From: JALOAT01 sp041685115
GTDB lineage: Bacteria; Pseudomonadota; Gammaproteobacteria; Thiohalomonadales; Thiohalomonadaceae
Reading direction: 5' to 3'
Assembly (NCBI GenBank): GCA_041685115.1
Contig: JAWLGK010000001.1
Coordinates: forward strand, 62,001-126,000
Length of the DNA: 64,000 nt
Every line of letters starts with the position of its first letter. The stretch's first letter is position 1. The notes under the pieces are model-generated. The model saw only the letters and a program-made list of their open reading frames with translations. It was not told the origin of the DNA and searched no databases. A program made the translations under genes and the position numbers. Below, in pieces: positions 24,357 through 33,710 of this stretch.

Positions 24357-24896
24357 ATGATCGCTACGATGCTGCTGTTGGCGGCCCAGGCGGCCCAGGC
24401 GGCCCAGGCGGCCCAGGCGGCGATCGCGGCAGATCCGTTGGTAGTGGGGCGCGTTGTCGGCCCATCCGGCGAACCCGTCGCGGCGTGTCGGCCGCTGTCG
24501 ACGACGGCGCCGGCGAGCTTGAATGTCGAAGCCGCCGCGCTCCGGTACGGCATCTTGGCGCCGTGCTTGGCCACGGTGGACGTTTTCCTTTGGGCCAAGG
24601 CGCCCCTGCGTTCCATCGCCGGCACCCTGCACTACCTGGACGGCAATGGACGCCCCGTTCACACCCATGCCTTCGCGGCACAGCTTGTGGGCAATGGCGC
24701 GGGCATGCGCACGGCCACCGTGTACGGCGAGCCCGTCACGGAAGCGGCATGTCGGGAGCTGCAACTGGGGATAGCCATCCTGCGGTGCCGGGGCGACGGT
24801 GGCGAGATCGGGTGTTCTGCGATGCGTGTGAAGGGGAGCTACGTATTCGAACGGGTCATCATCCATGCGCCCGCGGCGGAGACCTGCGTGGACTGA
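24357..24896 (+). CDS. exported protein of unknown function with repeat-bearing signal peptide
   Basis: The product has 179 aa from ATG 24357; upstream in-frame codons give no signal. Residues 1-24 are MIATMLLLAAQAAQAA and so on, a signal peptide whose core is made of four exact AAQ repeats from a 9-bp DNA repeat, followed by IAADPL as the likely cleavage region. The mature part has six Cys, suggesting disulfide bonds, and no motif I recognise. It may be a periplasmic or lipid-free surface protein. Confidence 0.6.
   Translation: MIATMLLLAAQAAQAAQAAQAAIAADPLVVGRVVGPSGEPVAACRPLSTTAPASLNVEAAALRYGILAPCLATVDVFLWAKAPLRSIAGTLHYLDGNGRPVHTHAFAAQLVGNGAGMRTATVYGEPVTEAACRELQLGIAILRCRGDGGEIGCSAMRVKGSYVFERVIIHAPAAETCVD
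24381..24416 (+). repeat. four exact 9-bp repeats (GCGGCCCAG) in a signal peptide
   Basis: GCGGCCCAG occurs four times head to tail within the signal-peptide codons. Each unit adds Ala-Ala-Gln without changing frame, so copy-number change would alter the length of the hydrophobic core. Confidence 0.9.
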
Positions 24897-25037
24897 ATCG
24901 GCGCACTCGATCTGAAAGGGTGCCCCTGCCGCCTCATGTCCTAGGGAAAGACCCGAGTGCGCCCCGCGCGCCTTGCGCATGGCGCGCGGCGGCCACATGA
25001 TCATCAAGGCGCACTTGCGAGAAGACAGGAGACACCC

Positions 25038-25400
25038 ATGGCGGGGGATTTGAAGACCAACCTGACGAACGGCAAGACCTGGTTGCGGGGTTTGCTCATC
25101 ATTTTATTCGCGATCCTTTACTGGGTCGCCGAACTCGTAGTCACGGTCGTAGCGGTGCTGCAATTCGGCAGCCGGCTCATCATGGGTGAGACCCTGCCGC
25201 GGCTAACGATGTTCGCCCGCGGTTTGAATGCCTACGTGTTCCAGATCCTGGAATTCGTGACCTTCCGTAGTGATGAACGCCCATTCCCGTTCAGTGCCTG
25301 GCCAGCGGCCGGCATCCCGGGCACGGACGAGCCGGAGGCGGGGCCAGTGCCGCATCGCACGCCCGCCGAGCGGAGCGTGGTGGAACACGTGGAGCGTTGA
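25038..25400 (+). CDS. DUF4389 family membrane protein
   Basis: The product has 120 aa. One strong hydrophobic segment at about 17-45 (LRGLLIILFAILYWVAELVV) is followed by the DUF4389-type stretch MFARGLNAYVFQILEFVTFR and then RPFPFSAWP. The Pro/Glu-rich tail looks soluble. CAGGAGACACCC before ATG 25038 fixes the start. The function is unknown. Confidence 0.82.
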   Translation: MAGDLKTNLTNGKTWLRGLLIILFAILYWVAELVVTVVAVLQFGSRLIMGETLPRLTMFARGLNAYVFQILEFVTFRSDERPFPFSAWPAAGIPGTDEPEAGPVPHRTPAERSVVEHVER

Positions 25401-25536
25401 TGCGTTGAATCGCTGAGCCCGCTCACCGGTGCGATCAAGTCGGCGCGGAGATACCGTCTTACGCATCAAGCCCCCGTGCCTCAGGCCACGATGGTTTTCA
25501 TCCCGCCACAGCGAATTGGGATGAGGGATTTTCGAG

Positions 25537-25611
25537 TGTGGGAGCGAGCTTCTGCTCGCGATTTCCAGGCTGCGGCCTCCTGGGCCTGTCGCGAGCAGAA
25601 GCTCGCTCCTA
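25537..25611. repeat. paired REP-like elements forming a long inverted repeat
   Basis: GTGGGAGCGAGCTTCTGCTC (from 25537) and its inverse GAGCAGAAGCTCGCTCC (to 25611) are about 24-bp arms separated by 27 nt. This is a tail-to-tail REP pair of the same family as 303-445. Confidence 0.85.
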
Positions 25612-26479
25612 CCGCAGTATCTTGGTCTCCGCACTCCCTCTCCCTCCGGGCTGTCTCTTGGTCACATTTCACCGTTGTAGCCAGCCCCTCTTGCCCCCTC
25701 TCCCTCCGGGAGACGAGCGCATGGATGCGCGAGGTAGAGCAACGCAGGAGCGGTTGCCGAGGGCTGGGGAGAGGGGATCAATTCAGATGCGGCTGTTGGT
25801 TTATTGATCCCCTCATCCTGTCCTTCTCCCGGAGGGAGAAGGGACGCAAGCTTCTGTCTCTCGTGGAAATGATGTGACTAAGAGACAGCCCTCCGGGAGA
25901 GGGCCGGGGAGAGGGGATCAATTCAGATGCGGCTGTTGGTTTATTGATCCCCTCATCCTGTCCTTCTCCCGGAGGGAGAAGGACGCAAGCTTCTGTCTCT
26001 CGTGGAAATGATGTGACTAAGAGACAGCCCTCCGGGAGAGGGCCGGGGAGAGGGGATCAATTCAGGTGCGATCGTTGATTTATTGATCCCCTCATCCTGT
26101 CCTTCTCCCGGAGGGAGAAGGGACGAATCTATTAGCGGCTGCCGGTTAATGCGTTATTGCCAAGCCTCTGTCTCGCCCGCGGTGATGTGACCAAGAGACA
26201 GCCCGGAGGGAGAGGGCCGGGGAGAGGTGATCAATTCAAGCGCGGCCGTTGATTTTATTGATCCCCCTCATCTCCTTCGGCAATCGTCCATGCCTTGCCT
26301 CTCATTTCTTGAGCAGCAGGTTGGTGCGAGGCTCCGGCACCCGGCTGATGTTGCCGCTGATCTTCCATCCGTTTCGAACCCAGTCAGCGCTCCCGTTTTT
26401 GGGGCTTCCCCCGATATCGCCACCGAATCCGCGTCCCTATCCTCGTACTCCCGCCTGAATGGTATGTGAGGTTTTTTCG
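25612..26479. repeat. tandem array of ~140-bp units with internal hairpins
   Basis: Units start at about 25761, 25901, 26040 and 26214, each with GGGC[CT]GGGGAGAGGGGATC. The first two are 140 and 139 bp and nearly identical. The third is 174 bp with an insertion, and the last is truncated. Each unit carries two dyads: CTTCTCCCGGAGGGAGAAGG and CTGTCTCT...AGAGACAG. The 5' side (25640-25760) carries an inverted relative and one CATCCAT hairpin (25717-25730). A shortened cousin array is at 41798-42200. Between 26271 and 26479 I see only the ttrB leader. Confidence 0.85.
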
Positions 26480-27205
26480 ATGAATCCGTCCCGCCGCGAC
26501 TTCCTCAAGGGGATCGCCGTCGGTGCCGCGGGCGCTGCGGTCGGCGCCCCGGCGGCGGCGCGTTCCGCCCAGGGTGAAGGCGATGCGAAACACCGCTGGG
26601 GAATGGTGGTGGACCTGCGCCGTTGCATCGGCTGCCAGGCCTGCACCGTCGCCTGCGGCACGGAGAACCACACACCGTTGGGCCAGTACCGCACGGTGGT
26701 TCACCAGTTCGAGATCCCGGGCGCGGACGGCCGGCCGCGCCGCGCCAGCCTGCCGCGCCTGTGCAATCACTGCGCAGAGCCGCCGTGCATTCCGGTGTGC
26801 CCGGTGGGCGCCACTTTCCAGCGCGCCGACGGCATCGTGCTGGTGGACAACACCCGCTGCGTGGGCTGCGGCTACTGCGTGCAGGCCTGCCCTTACGACG
26901 CGCGTTTCGTGAATGCCGAACTCGGCACCGCCGACAAGTGCACCTTCTGCGTGCACCGTGTGGACGCCGGGCTGCTGCCCGCCTGCGTGGAGACCTGTGT
27001 GGGCAGTGCACGCATCTTCGGCGATCTGAACAACCCCGATAGCAGCGTCTCGCAACTGCTGCGTGAGCATGAGGCCCTGCCGCTCAAGCCCGCCGCCGGG
27101 ACCGCGCCGCAGGTGCGCTACATCGGTCTCGATGGTCGCTTGCAGGACAAGGTGACGGGTGAACCCAGCCCCATCGCCGCCAAGCTCGCGGAGGTGACCC
27201 CATGA
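26480..27205 (+). CDS. ttrB: TtrB-type four-cluster ferredoxin subunit
   Basis: The product has 241 aa with a Tat signal (RRDFLKG then a hydrophobic stretch to about residue 32). Sixteen cysteines lie in four groups: CIGCQACTVAC, CNHCAEPPCIPVC, CVGCGYCVQAC and CTFC...CVETC. This is the layout of the electron-transfer subunits of DMSO-reductase-family complexes. It relays electrons between the membrane subunit and the molybdenum subunit in the periplasm. It overlaps the next gene by 4 nt. The order B-C-A with a ~1020-aa A subunit is that of tetrathionate reductase. No ttrRS two-component genes lie nearby. Confidence 0.9.
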   Translation: MNPSRRDFLKGIAVGAAGAAVGAPAAARSAQGEGDAKHRWGMVVDLRRCIGCQACTVACGTENHTPLGQYRTVVHQFEIPGADGRPRRASLPRLCNHCAEPPCIPVCPVGATFQRADGIVLVDNTRCVGCGYCVQACPYDARFVNAELGTADKCTFCVHRVDAGLLPACVETCVGSARIFGDLNNPDSSVSQLLREHEALPLKPAAGTAPQVRYIGLDGRLQDKVTGEPSPIAAKLAEVTP

Positions 27206-28242
27206 ACGCCCCGATCCTGGAACTGACCGGTTTCGCCCAGGACCCGGCGTGGCTGCCCTGGGCGGTGCAGTATTTCTTCCTGGTCGGCATCAGCCTGGGC
27301 GCCTTCCTGCTAACCCTGCCCCATTTCCTCGCCGGTCGCGGCAGTGCGGAAGCGGCGCGGGCCGCGCTCATCGCCGCGCTGATCACTGGTATCGCCGCCC
27401 CCATCGCGCTGCTGGCGGACCTGCACCAGCCGCTGCGTTTCTGGCGCTTTTACCTGAGCCCCAATGGCAGTTCCTGGATGGCCTGGGGTGCATTCTTCCT
27501 GCCCGCCTACGTGGGTGGCCTGGTGGCCTACGGCTGGCTCGCCTTGCGACCTGCCTTCGCCGCGCGCGCAGGCAAGGGCCTGGCCGGGCGCATCGCCGGG
27601 TTGCTGGGCGGTGACGGCGCATCCTGGCCACAGCGATTGAAGGCCGTCGGCGTGTTCACCGCCGTGGGCGCCTTGCTGGTGGCCCTCTACACCGGCTCCG
27701 AGCTGGCGGTGGTGGCGGCGCGGCCGCTGTGGCACACGCCCCTGCTGCCGCTCGGCCTGCTGGCCACGGCCATCGCCGCCGGCGCGGGACTGGCCACGCT
27801 GCTGACCGGCGACCCGGCGGCCCGCACCCTGCTCAGGCGCGCCGTGGCCACGGGCAGCGCCGCGGCCCTGCTGGTATTCATCGCCGGCCTGTTTGCCGGG
27901 TTCGCCGGCGCCGCGTCCGGCGAGGCGCAACTGGCGCTGGTGGCCCATCGGCCGCTGGCCAGTGTCGTGCTGGTGCTGCTGCTTGCCGCGCCGCTGTTGC
28001 TGACCTGGCAGGGCGGGGCGCCATCGCTGGCGGGCCTGCTGGCGGTCGTCGCCGCCTGGGCCTGGCGCTGGGAACTGTTCATGGGCGGTCAGCGCCTGCC
28101 CAAGTCAGGCGCAGGCTTCTACGACTACGCCGTCCCGTTCGGCACCGAAGGCCTGCTCGGCGTGCTCGGCAGCACCGGCCTGGTGGTGCTGATCGCCCTG
28201 GCCCTGCACGCCGTCCTGCCCGCACGGGCCGGGCGAGCCTGA
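27202..28242 (+). CDS. ttrC: TtrC-type NrfD/PsrC membrane subunit
   Basis: The product has 346 aa with about nine transmembrane helices. WAVQYFFLVGISLGAFLLTL at the start, LADLHQPLRFWRFY and NGSSWMAWGAFFLP are the conserved NrfD-family pieces that form the quinol site. The C-terminus ends with PKSGAGFYDYAVPFG. It oxidises menaquinol or ubiquinol and passes electrons to the TtrB-like subunit. The start overlaps ttrB (ATGA) and ttrA begins 10 nt after its stop. Confidence 0.87.
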   Translation: MNAPILELTGFAQDPAWLPWAVQYFFLVGISLGAFLLTLPHFLAGRGSAEAARAALIAALITGIAAPIALLADLHQPLRFWRFYLSPNGSSWMAWGAFFLPAYVGGLVAYGWLALRPAFAARAGKGLAGRIAGLLGGDGASWPQRLKAVGVFTAVGALLVALYTGSELAVVAARPLWHTPLLPLGLLATAIAAGAGLATLLTGDPAARTLLRRAVATGSAAALLVFIAGLFAGFAGAASGEAQLALVAHRPLASVVLVLLLAAPLLLTWQGGAPSLAGLLAVVAAWAWRWELFMGGQRLPKSGAGFYDYAVPFGTEGLLGVLGSTGLVVLIALALHAVLPARAGRA

Positions 28243-28252
28243 GGAGACCTCC

Positions 28253-31200
28253 ATGACGACCAAGCGTCGCGATTTTCTCAAGGGCGCTGGCGTGGCCGGC
28301 GCCGCCGCCACTTTCGCGGTCGGCTACAGCCACACCGCTCATCAGTTCCTGAAGGGTTTTCTTGAAAGGGGCGCCACCGATCCGATCAGCGGTAATGCCC
28401 CCGCGCCGGAGTTCCAAGTGGACCCGGTCAGCGGCGAGGTGCGCCTCAACCCCGACCAGCAGGTGAGCTACACGGTCTGCATGGGTTGCACCACGTTGTG
28501 TGGCGTGCGCGTGCGCGTGGACAAGCGCAGCGACAAGGTGCTGCGCGTTGCCGGCAATCCCTACGACTGCCTGTCCGCCAGCGACCCCTTGCCGTTCGCC
28601 GCGCCCGTGCTGGCCAGCTTCGCCGCCCTGTCGCGCTTTGGCGAGCGTGGGCTCGGCCATCGCGCCACGGCCTGTGGGCGCGGTAACGCGGTGCTCGCCA
28701 AGCTGGACAGCCCGCAGCGCGTGCGCGTGCCGCTCAAGCGCATCGGCCCACGCGGCGCCGGGCAGTGGGCGCCCATCAGCTTCGAGCAGTTGGTGCAGGA
28801 AGTGGTGGAGGGCGGTGACCTGTTCGGTGAAGGGCACGTGGACGGCCTGCGCGCCATCCGCGATCTGGAGACGCCCATCGACCCCGAACAGCCGGAGCTC
28901 GGCCCGCGCGCCAACCAGCTGGCCGTGCTCACGCCCTTCGACGAGGGCCGGCAGGCCTTCGTGCGCCGCTTCGCCCTGAATGCCTTCGGCACCGTCAACT
29001 TCGCCGGACACCGCGCCTATTGCGGCCTCACCATGCGCTCGGCCTATGCCGCGCTGCTCGACGACTGGAAGGCCCAGCCGCACCTGAAGCCGGACTTCGA
29101 ACACGCCGAGTTCATGCTGTTCGTGGGCACCGCGCCGGGCAACGCCGGCAACCCGTTCAAGCGCCAGGGAGCGCAGATGGCCGATGCGCGCACGCGCAGC
29201 GCCAAGGTGGTGGTGGTCGATCCCATCCTCACCAACGCGGACAACCTGGCCGCCGCGGATCGGGTGCGCTGGCTGCCCATCCGCCCCGGCACCGACGGGG
29301 CGCTCGCCATGGGCATGATCCGCTGGATCTTCGAACACGAGGCCTACGACGCGGCGTTCCTGCAATGTCCCAATCCACAGGCCGCCGAGGCGGCGGGCCA
29401 GCCCAGCTGGTCCAATGCCGCGCACCTGGTGATCGCCTCCGGCCCCGAGGCGGGGCGCTTCCTGCGCGGCTCGGACCTGGGGTTCACCACGGCCGGCGCC
29501 GACGACCCGTTCGTGGTGCTGGACGGCACCGGCAGGCCGCGGAAACACACCGACGTGGCCGCCGCGCCGCTGTTCCACCAGGGCGAGGTGGCGCTTGCCA
29601 ACGGCGAACGGGTGGCCATGGCCACCAGCCTCAGCTTGCTGCGCGCCGCCGCCTTCGAACACAGCCTGGCGGACTACGCCGCGGCCTGCGACATCCCCGC
29701 GGAGACCATCGCCGGACTGGCCCACGAGTTCACCAGCCACGGCAAGCGCGCCTCGGCGGACTGCCACGGCGGCACCATGGGGCCGAACGGCTTCTATGCG
29801 GCCTATGCGGTGACTATGCTGAATGCCCTGGTCGGCAACCTGAACGCCAAGGGCGGCGCCGCCGTGGGCGGCGGCAAGTTCAAGAGTGTGGCGCCGGGTC
29901 CGCGCTACAACCTGGTCAGCTTCCCGGGCATGGTGAAGCCCCGCGGCGCGGCGCTGGCCCGCAACAATCTGCCCTACGAGAAGACCACCGAGTTCAAGCG
30001 CAAGCAGGCCGCGGGGCGGCCCTATCCCTCCCATCAACCCTGGTTGGCGCTTTCGCCCGGCATGGGTTCGGAGTTCCTGCCGGCCGCGCTGAACGGGTAT
30101 CCGTATCCGCTCAAGGCGCTGATCATGTGGAGCTGCAATCCGGTCTACGGCGTGGCAGGCATGCACCGCCAGGTCGGGCCGCTGGCCGATCCCCGGGTGT
30201 TGCCGCTCATCGTCGCCATCGATCCGTTCATCAACGAGACCAACACCTACGCCGACTACATCGTGCCCGACTCGGTGCTCTACGAGAGCTGGGGCTGGGC
30301 GGGCGCCTGGGGCGGCACCGTCACCAAGGGCAGCACCGCGCGCTGGCCGGTGGTGGCGCCGCGCCAGGCCGCCACCGCCGACGGCGAGCCCATCGCCATG
30401 GAGAGCTTCTTCATCGCCGTGGCCCAGCGCCTCGGCCTGCCGGGTTTCGGCGATCGGGCCATCACGGACGCGGCGGGCAACACCCACCCGCTGAACACGG
30501 CGGCGGACTACTACCTGCGCGCGGGCGCCAACGTGGCCTTCGACAGCCAGCCCGTACCCGATGCCTACGACACGGACATCGCCGCGAGCGGCGTGACGCG
30601 GCTGGTGCCGCAGTTGCAGGCCGTGCTGAAGCCCGAAGAGTGGCGCAAAGTGGCCTACCTCTACGCGCGCGGCGGCCGCTTCGCGGGCGCGGCGGACGCC
30701 TACGACGGCGAGCGTCTGCGCCACCGCTACCCGCGCGCCCTGCAGATCCACAACGAACAGCTCGCCCGGGCGCGCAACAGCATCACCGGCGAGCGTTTCC
30801 GCGGCGTGCCGTTCTGGCAGCCGGCGGTGTTTGCCGACGGCACGCTGCTGGATGCCGTGTACCCACCGGAGGCCTGGCCGCTGCGCGCGGTCAGCACCAA
30901 GTCGCAGCTGCAATCGGCGCACAGCATCGGCACGGCGCGCCTGCAACAGATCCAGCCCACCAACCCGATTGCGCTCAACGCGGAGGATGCCCGTGCCCTG
31001 GGCATCGAGACCGGCGATCGCATCCGCGTGGTGAGTCCGGGCGGCAGCGTGGTGGGCATCGCCCTGGTGCGCGCCGGTGTGGCGCGCGGTGCAGTGGGCA
31101 TCGAGCACGGCTTCGGCCATCGCGAGCTGGGCGCCCGCGCCCACCGCGTCGGTGGCGCGCCGGTGCCGCGGGCGACGGGCGCCGGCAACGGGGTCAATCT

Positions 31201-31312
31201 CAACGAGTTGGGTTGCCCCGATCCGAGCCGCCCGGGCGTCACACTGCTGGCCGATTTCGTCAGCGGCGCGGCGGCGCGCCAGGGCCTGCCGGTGCGCGTG
31301 GAGCGGGCCTGA
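28253..31312 (+). CDS. ttrA: TtrA-type molybdopterin oxidoreductase, tetrathionate reductase catalytic subunit
   Basis: The product has 1019 aa, close to the 1020 of Salmonella TtrA. The Tat signal is RRDFLKGAG. An N-terminal [4Fe-4S] motif, CMGCTTLCGVRV, has its fourth Cys in PYDCLS, about residues 76-105. The Mo ligand is probably the Cys in HRAYCGLTMRS near 257, matching the TtrA/archaeal-type enzymes. PNPQ and the C-terminal molydopterin-dinucleotide domain with HSIGTARLQQIQPTNPIALN are intact. It reduces tetrathionate to thiosulfate with quinol electrons. In a sulfur oxidiser it could also act on another S-oxide, so the name rests on length and gene order. Confidence 0.85.
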   Translation: MTTKRRDFLKGAGVAGAAATFAVGYSHTAHQFLKGFLERGATDPISGNAPAPEFQVDPVSGEVRLNPDQQVSYTVCMGCTTLCGVRVRVDKRSDKVLRVAGNPYDCLSASDPLPFAAPVLASFAALSRFGERGLGHRATACGRGNAVLAKLDSPQRVRVPLKRIGPRGAGQWAPISFEQLVQEVVEGGDLFGEGHVDGLRAIRDLETPIDPEQPELGPRANQLAVLTPFDEGRQAFVRRFALNAFGTVNFAGHRAYCGLTMRSAYAALLDDWKAQPHLKPDFEHAEFMLFVGTAPGNAGNPFKRQGAQMADARTRSAKVVVVDPILTNADNLAAADRVRWLPIRPGTDGALAMGMIRWIFEHEAYDAAFLQCPNPQAAEAAGQPSWSNAAHLVIASGPEAGRFLRGSDLGFTTAGADDPFVVLDGTGRPRKHTDVAAAPLFHQGEVALANGERVAMATSLSLLRAAAFEHSLADYAAACDIPAETIAGLAHEFTSHGKRASADCHGGTMGPNGFYAAYAVTMLNALVGNLNAKGGAAVGGGKFKSVAPGPRYNLVSFPGMVKPRGAALARNNLPYEKTTEFKRKQAAGRPYPSHQPWLALSPGMGSEFLPAALNGYPYPLKALIMWSCNPVYGVAGMHRQVGPLADPRVLPLIVAIDPFINETNTYADYIVPDSVLYESWGWAGAWGGTVTKGSTARWPVVAPRQAATADGEPIAMESFFIAVAQRLGLPGFGDRAITDAAGNTHPLNTAADYYLRAGANVAFDSQPVPDAYDTDIAASGVTRLVPQLQAVLKPEEWRKVAYLYARGGRFAGAADAYDGERLRHRYPRALQIHNEQLARARNSITGERFRGVPFWQPAVFADGTLLDAVYPPEAWPLRAVSTKSQLQSAHSIGTARLQQIQPTNPIALNAEDARALGIETGDRIRVVSPGGSVVGIALVRAGVARGAVGIEHGFGHRELGARAHRVGGAPVPRATGAGNGVNLNELGCPDPSRPGVTLLADFVSGAAARQGLPVRVERA

Positions 31313-31447
31313 GCGGTGACGGAAAACCGCACGGGATGAGGTCGGTTTTATCGGAAAAGGGATTTTCCGGGTCCGCGCGGAGTCTTTTGGGCGTCGCGCG
31401 GTCAAAGCAGTACGCAGAGTTCTCTTCGTTGTCTCAAACCCCTCTTG

Positions 31448-31473
31448 TGGCGCCTTCGGGCGCCATTTTTTTT
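31448..31473 (+). terminator. rho-independent terminator of the ttr operon
   Basis: TGGCGCC-TTCG-GGCGCCA is a 7-bp stem with a stable TTCG tetraloop, followed directly by eight T. It lies 136 nt after the ttrA stop. Confidence 0.9.
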
Positions 31474-31601
31474 CCTCCCGCGCACCCCTTTTCTTCACTG
31501 AAACATCAATCAATCCCCCTGAAATCGCCTGCGGTGACCTCGGCGCTGGCTAGTCTTTACGTACGCGCCGCATAAGCCCGGGTGAGGAGAACGGAATCGC
31601 C

Positions 31602-33650
31602 ATGCCCCAATACACCACCGACGCCATACGTAACCTCGCCCTGGTCGGTCAGACCGGCAGCGGCAAGACCACGCTCGTCGAGGCGCTGCTCGCCCGGGCG
31701 GGCATCATCGGCACGCCCGGCAGCGTGGAGCGCGGCAACACCATCACCGATTTCGATCCCCTCGAGCAGCGCCACCAGCATTCCCTCAGCGCTTCGGTGG
31801 CGAGCTTCGATCACGATGGCCTGCACGTGAATCTCATCGATACACCGGGCCTGCCGGATTTCATCGGCATGGCGCTCGGCGCCTTTCCCTCCGTGGAGAC
31901 CATCGCCGTGGTGGTGAACGCGAGCGTGGGCATCGAACCGGTGGCGCGGCGCATGCTCACCTGGTCCGGCGAGCGCAAGCTGTGCCGCATGATCATCGTG
32001 AACCGTATCGACGCCGAAGGCGCGGACCTGCCGGGCCTCGTCGCCGCGCTGCGCGAGGAGTTCGGCAGCGAGTGCCTGCCCATCAACCTGCCTGCCGAAA
32101 ACGGCAGCCAGGTGCGCGACTGTTTCTTCCAGCGCGACGGCGCGGCCGATTTCTCCTCGGTGGCGGAGGCGCATACCCAGCTCATCGATCAGGTGGTCGA
32201 GATGGACGAGGCGCTCATGGCCCTCTATCTCGAACAGGGCGAGACCCTGGCGCCCGAACAGCTGCACGATGCCTTCGAGAAGGCCATGCGCGAGGGCCAT
32301 CTGGTGCCGGTGTGCTTCACCTCGGCGCGCACCGGCGCGGGCGTCGGTGAACTGCTCACGCTCATGGAGCGGCTCATGCCGAGCCCGCTGGAGGGCAATC
32401 CACGCCCCTTTCTCAAGGGCATGGGCGAGCAGGCCGAGCCTTACGTGGTCACCCATGACCCGGCCCGACACGTGGTCGCCCACGTGTTCAAGGTGGCGGC
32501 CGATCCGTACGTGGGCAAGCTCGGGGTGTTCCGCGTCCATCAGGGCACGGTGACGCGCGACAGCCAGCTGTTCGTGGGCGACGGGCGCAAGCCGTTCAAG
32601 GTGGGGCATCTGTTCAAGCTGCTCGGCAAGCAGCAGATCGAGGCGGAGGCGGGCATCCCGGGCGACATCTGCGCGGTGGCGAAGGTGGAGGAGATCCACT
32701 TCGACGCCGTGTTACACGACTCGCACGAAGAGGACTTCCTGCACCTGAAGCCGCTGCCGTTTCCCGTGCCGGTGTTTGGTCTGGCGGTGGATGCCAAGCG
32801 CCGCGGCGACGAGCAGCGCCTGTCCACGGCCTTGCAGCGGGTGGTGGAGGAAGACCCCTGTCTGGTGCTCGAACACAACGCCGCGCTCAACGAGACCGTG
32901 CTGCGCGGCCTCGGCGATCTGCACCTGCGCCTGGCGCTGGAGAAACTGCAGCAGCGCTTCAACGTGGAGGCCGAGACGCGCCCGCCCAAGATCCCCTACC
33001 GCGAGACGCTTAGCACGCGCGCCGAGGGTCATCACCGCCACAAGAAACAGACCGGCGGTGCGGGCCAGTTCGGCGAGGTCTTCCTGCGCGTGGAACCGCT
33101 GGAACGCGGCACGGGTTTCCAGTTCGCCGACGAGGTGAAGGGCGGCGCCATCCCCGGCCAGTTCATCCCCGCGGTGGAGAAGGGTGTGCGCCAGGCCATG
33201 GAGGCGGGCGCCCTGGCGGGCTATCCCATGCAGGACCTGAAGGTGACCGTCACCGACGGCAAGTACCACACGGTGGATTCCAAGGAAGTGGCCTTCATCA
33301 CCGCGGGCAAGCGTGCGTTTCTCGATGCCGTGGCCAAGGCCGGCCCGCTGGTGCTCGAACCCATCGTGGACCTGGACCTGGTGGTGCCATCGGACGCCAT
33401 GGGCACCATCACCGGCGACCTCACCGGCCGGCGTGGTCACGTCCTCGGCAGCCGCACCCTGCCCGGCGGCATGATCGGCCTGCGCGCCCAGGCGCCCCTC
33501 GGCGAGCTGAACCACTACGCGGATCGTGTGCGATCCCTGACCGGCGGGCAGGGCTCGTACACCCTCGAGTTCAGCCACTACCAGGCGGCACCGCCCACGC
33601 TGCAAAAACAGCTGATTGCCGAATTCCGGCCCAAGGTGGAGGAAGACTGA
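31602..33650 (+). CDS. EF-G-like translational GTPase (paralog type)
   Basis: The product has 682 aa. The G1 motif GQTGSGKTT is at 15-23, G3 is DTPGLPDF near 80, and G4 is NRID near 131, where the canonical EF-G has NKxD. Domains II, IV (GHHRHKKQTGGAGQFGEVFL) and V (RGHVLGSRTLPGG, ending LRAQAPLGELNHYADRVRSL) follow in order. It belongs to the shorter EF-G-like group found beside canonical FusA in many bacteria, whose translation role is unsettled. GGTGAGGAGAACGGAATCGCC precedes the ATG. It is monocistronic. Confidence 0.88.
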   Translation: MPQYTTDAIRNLALVGQTGSGKTTLVEALLARAGIIGTPGSVERGNTITDFDPLEQRHQHSLSASVASFDHDGLHVNLIDTPGLPDFIGMALGAFPSVETIAVVVNASVGIEPVARRMLTWSGERKLCRMIIVNRIDAEGADLPGLVAALREEFGSECLPINLPAENGSQVRDCFFQRDGAADFSSVAEAHTQLIDQVVEMDEALMALYLEQGETLAPEQLHDAFEKAMREGHLVPVCFTSARTGAGVGELLTLMERLMPSPLEGNPRPFLKGMGEQAEPYVVTHDPARHVVAHVFKVAADPYVGKLGVFRVHQGTVTRDSQLFVGDGRKPFKVGHLFKLLGKQQIEAEAGIPGDICAVAKVEEIHFDAVLHDSHEEDFLHLKPLPFPVPVFGLAVDAKRRGDEQRLSTALQRVVEEDPCLVLEHNAALNETVLRGLGDLHLRLALEKLQQRFNVEAETRPPKIPYRETLSTRAEGHHRHKKQTGGAGQFGEVFLRVEPLERGTGFQFADEVKGGAIPGQFIPAVEKGVRQAMEAGALAGYPMQDLKVTVTDGKYHTVDSKEVAFITAGKRAFLDAVAKAGPLVLEPIVDLDLVVPSDAMGTITGDLTGRRGHVLGSRTLPGGMIGLRAQAPLGELNHYADRVRSLTGGQGSYTLEFSHYQAAPPTLQKQLIAEFRPKVEED

Positions 33651-33692
33651 GGTCTTCGCAGCGACGGACGCACTTCGTCCCCGGGGACTGGA

Positions 33693-33710
33693 CCCCGGCT
33701 TTCGCCGGGG
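33693..33710. repeat. CCCCGGC-TTTC-GCCGGGG hairpin (GGGTGACG-type repeat)
   Basis: A perfect 7-bp GC stem is followed by TGACGAAG, the widespread proteobacterial CCCCGGCTTTCGCCGGGGTGACG element. It lies between two convergent genes and may also help end both transcripts, though there is no T run. Confidence 0.75.

Noticed and set aside
25761..26270. Possible CRISPR array
   Set aside because: The repeats are 140 bp, contiguous and without unique spacers, and no cas genes are nearby.
28079..31513. A 1144-codon open frame on the minus strand opposite ttrC/ttrA
   Set aside because: It is a shadow of high-GC codon use in ttrA. Its translation is low-complexity Arg/His/Ala-rich without domains, while the plus strand encodes a full TtrA.
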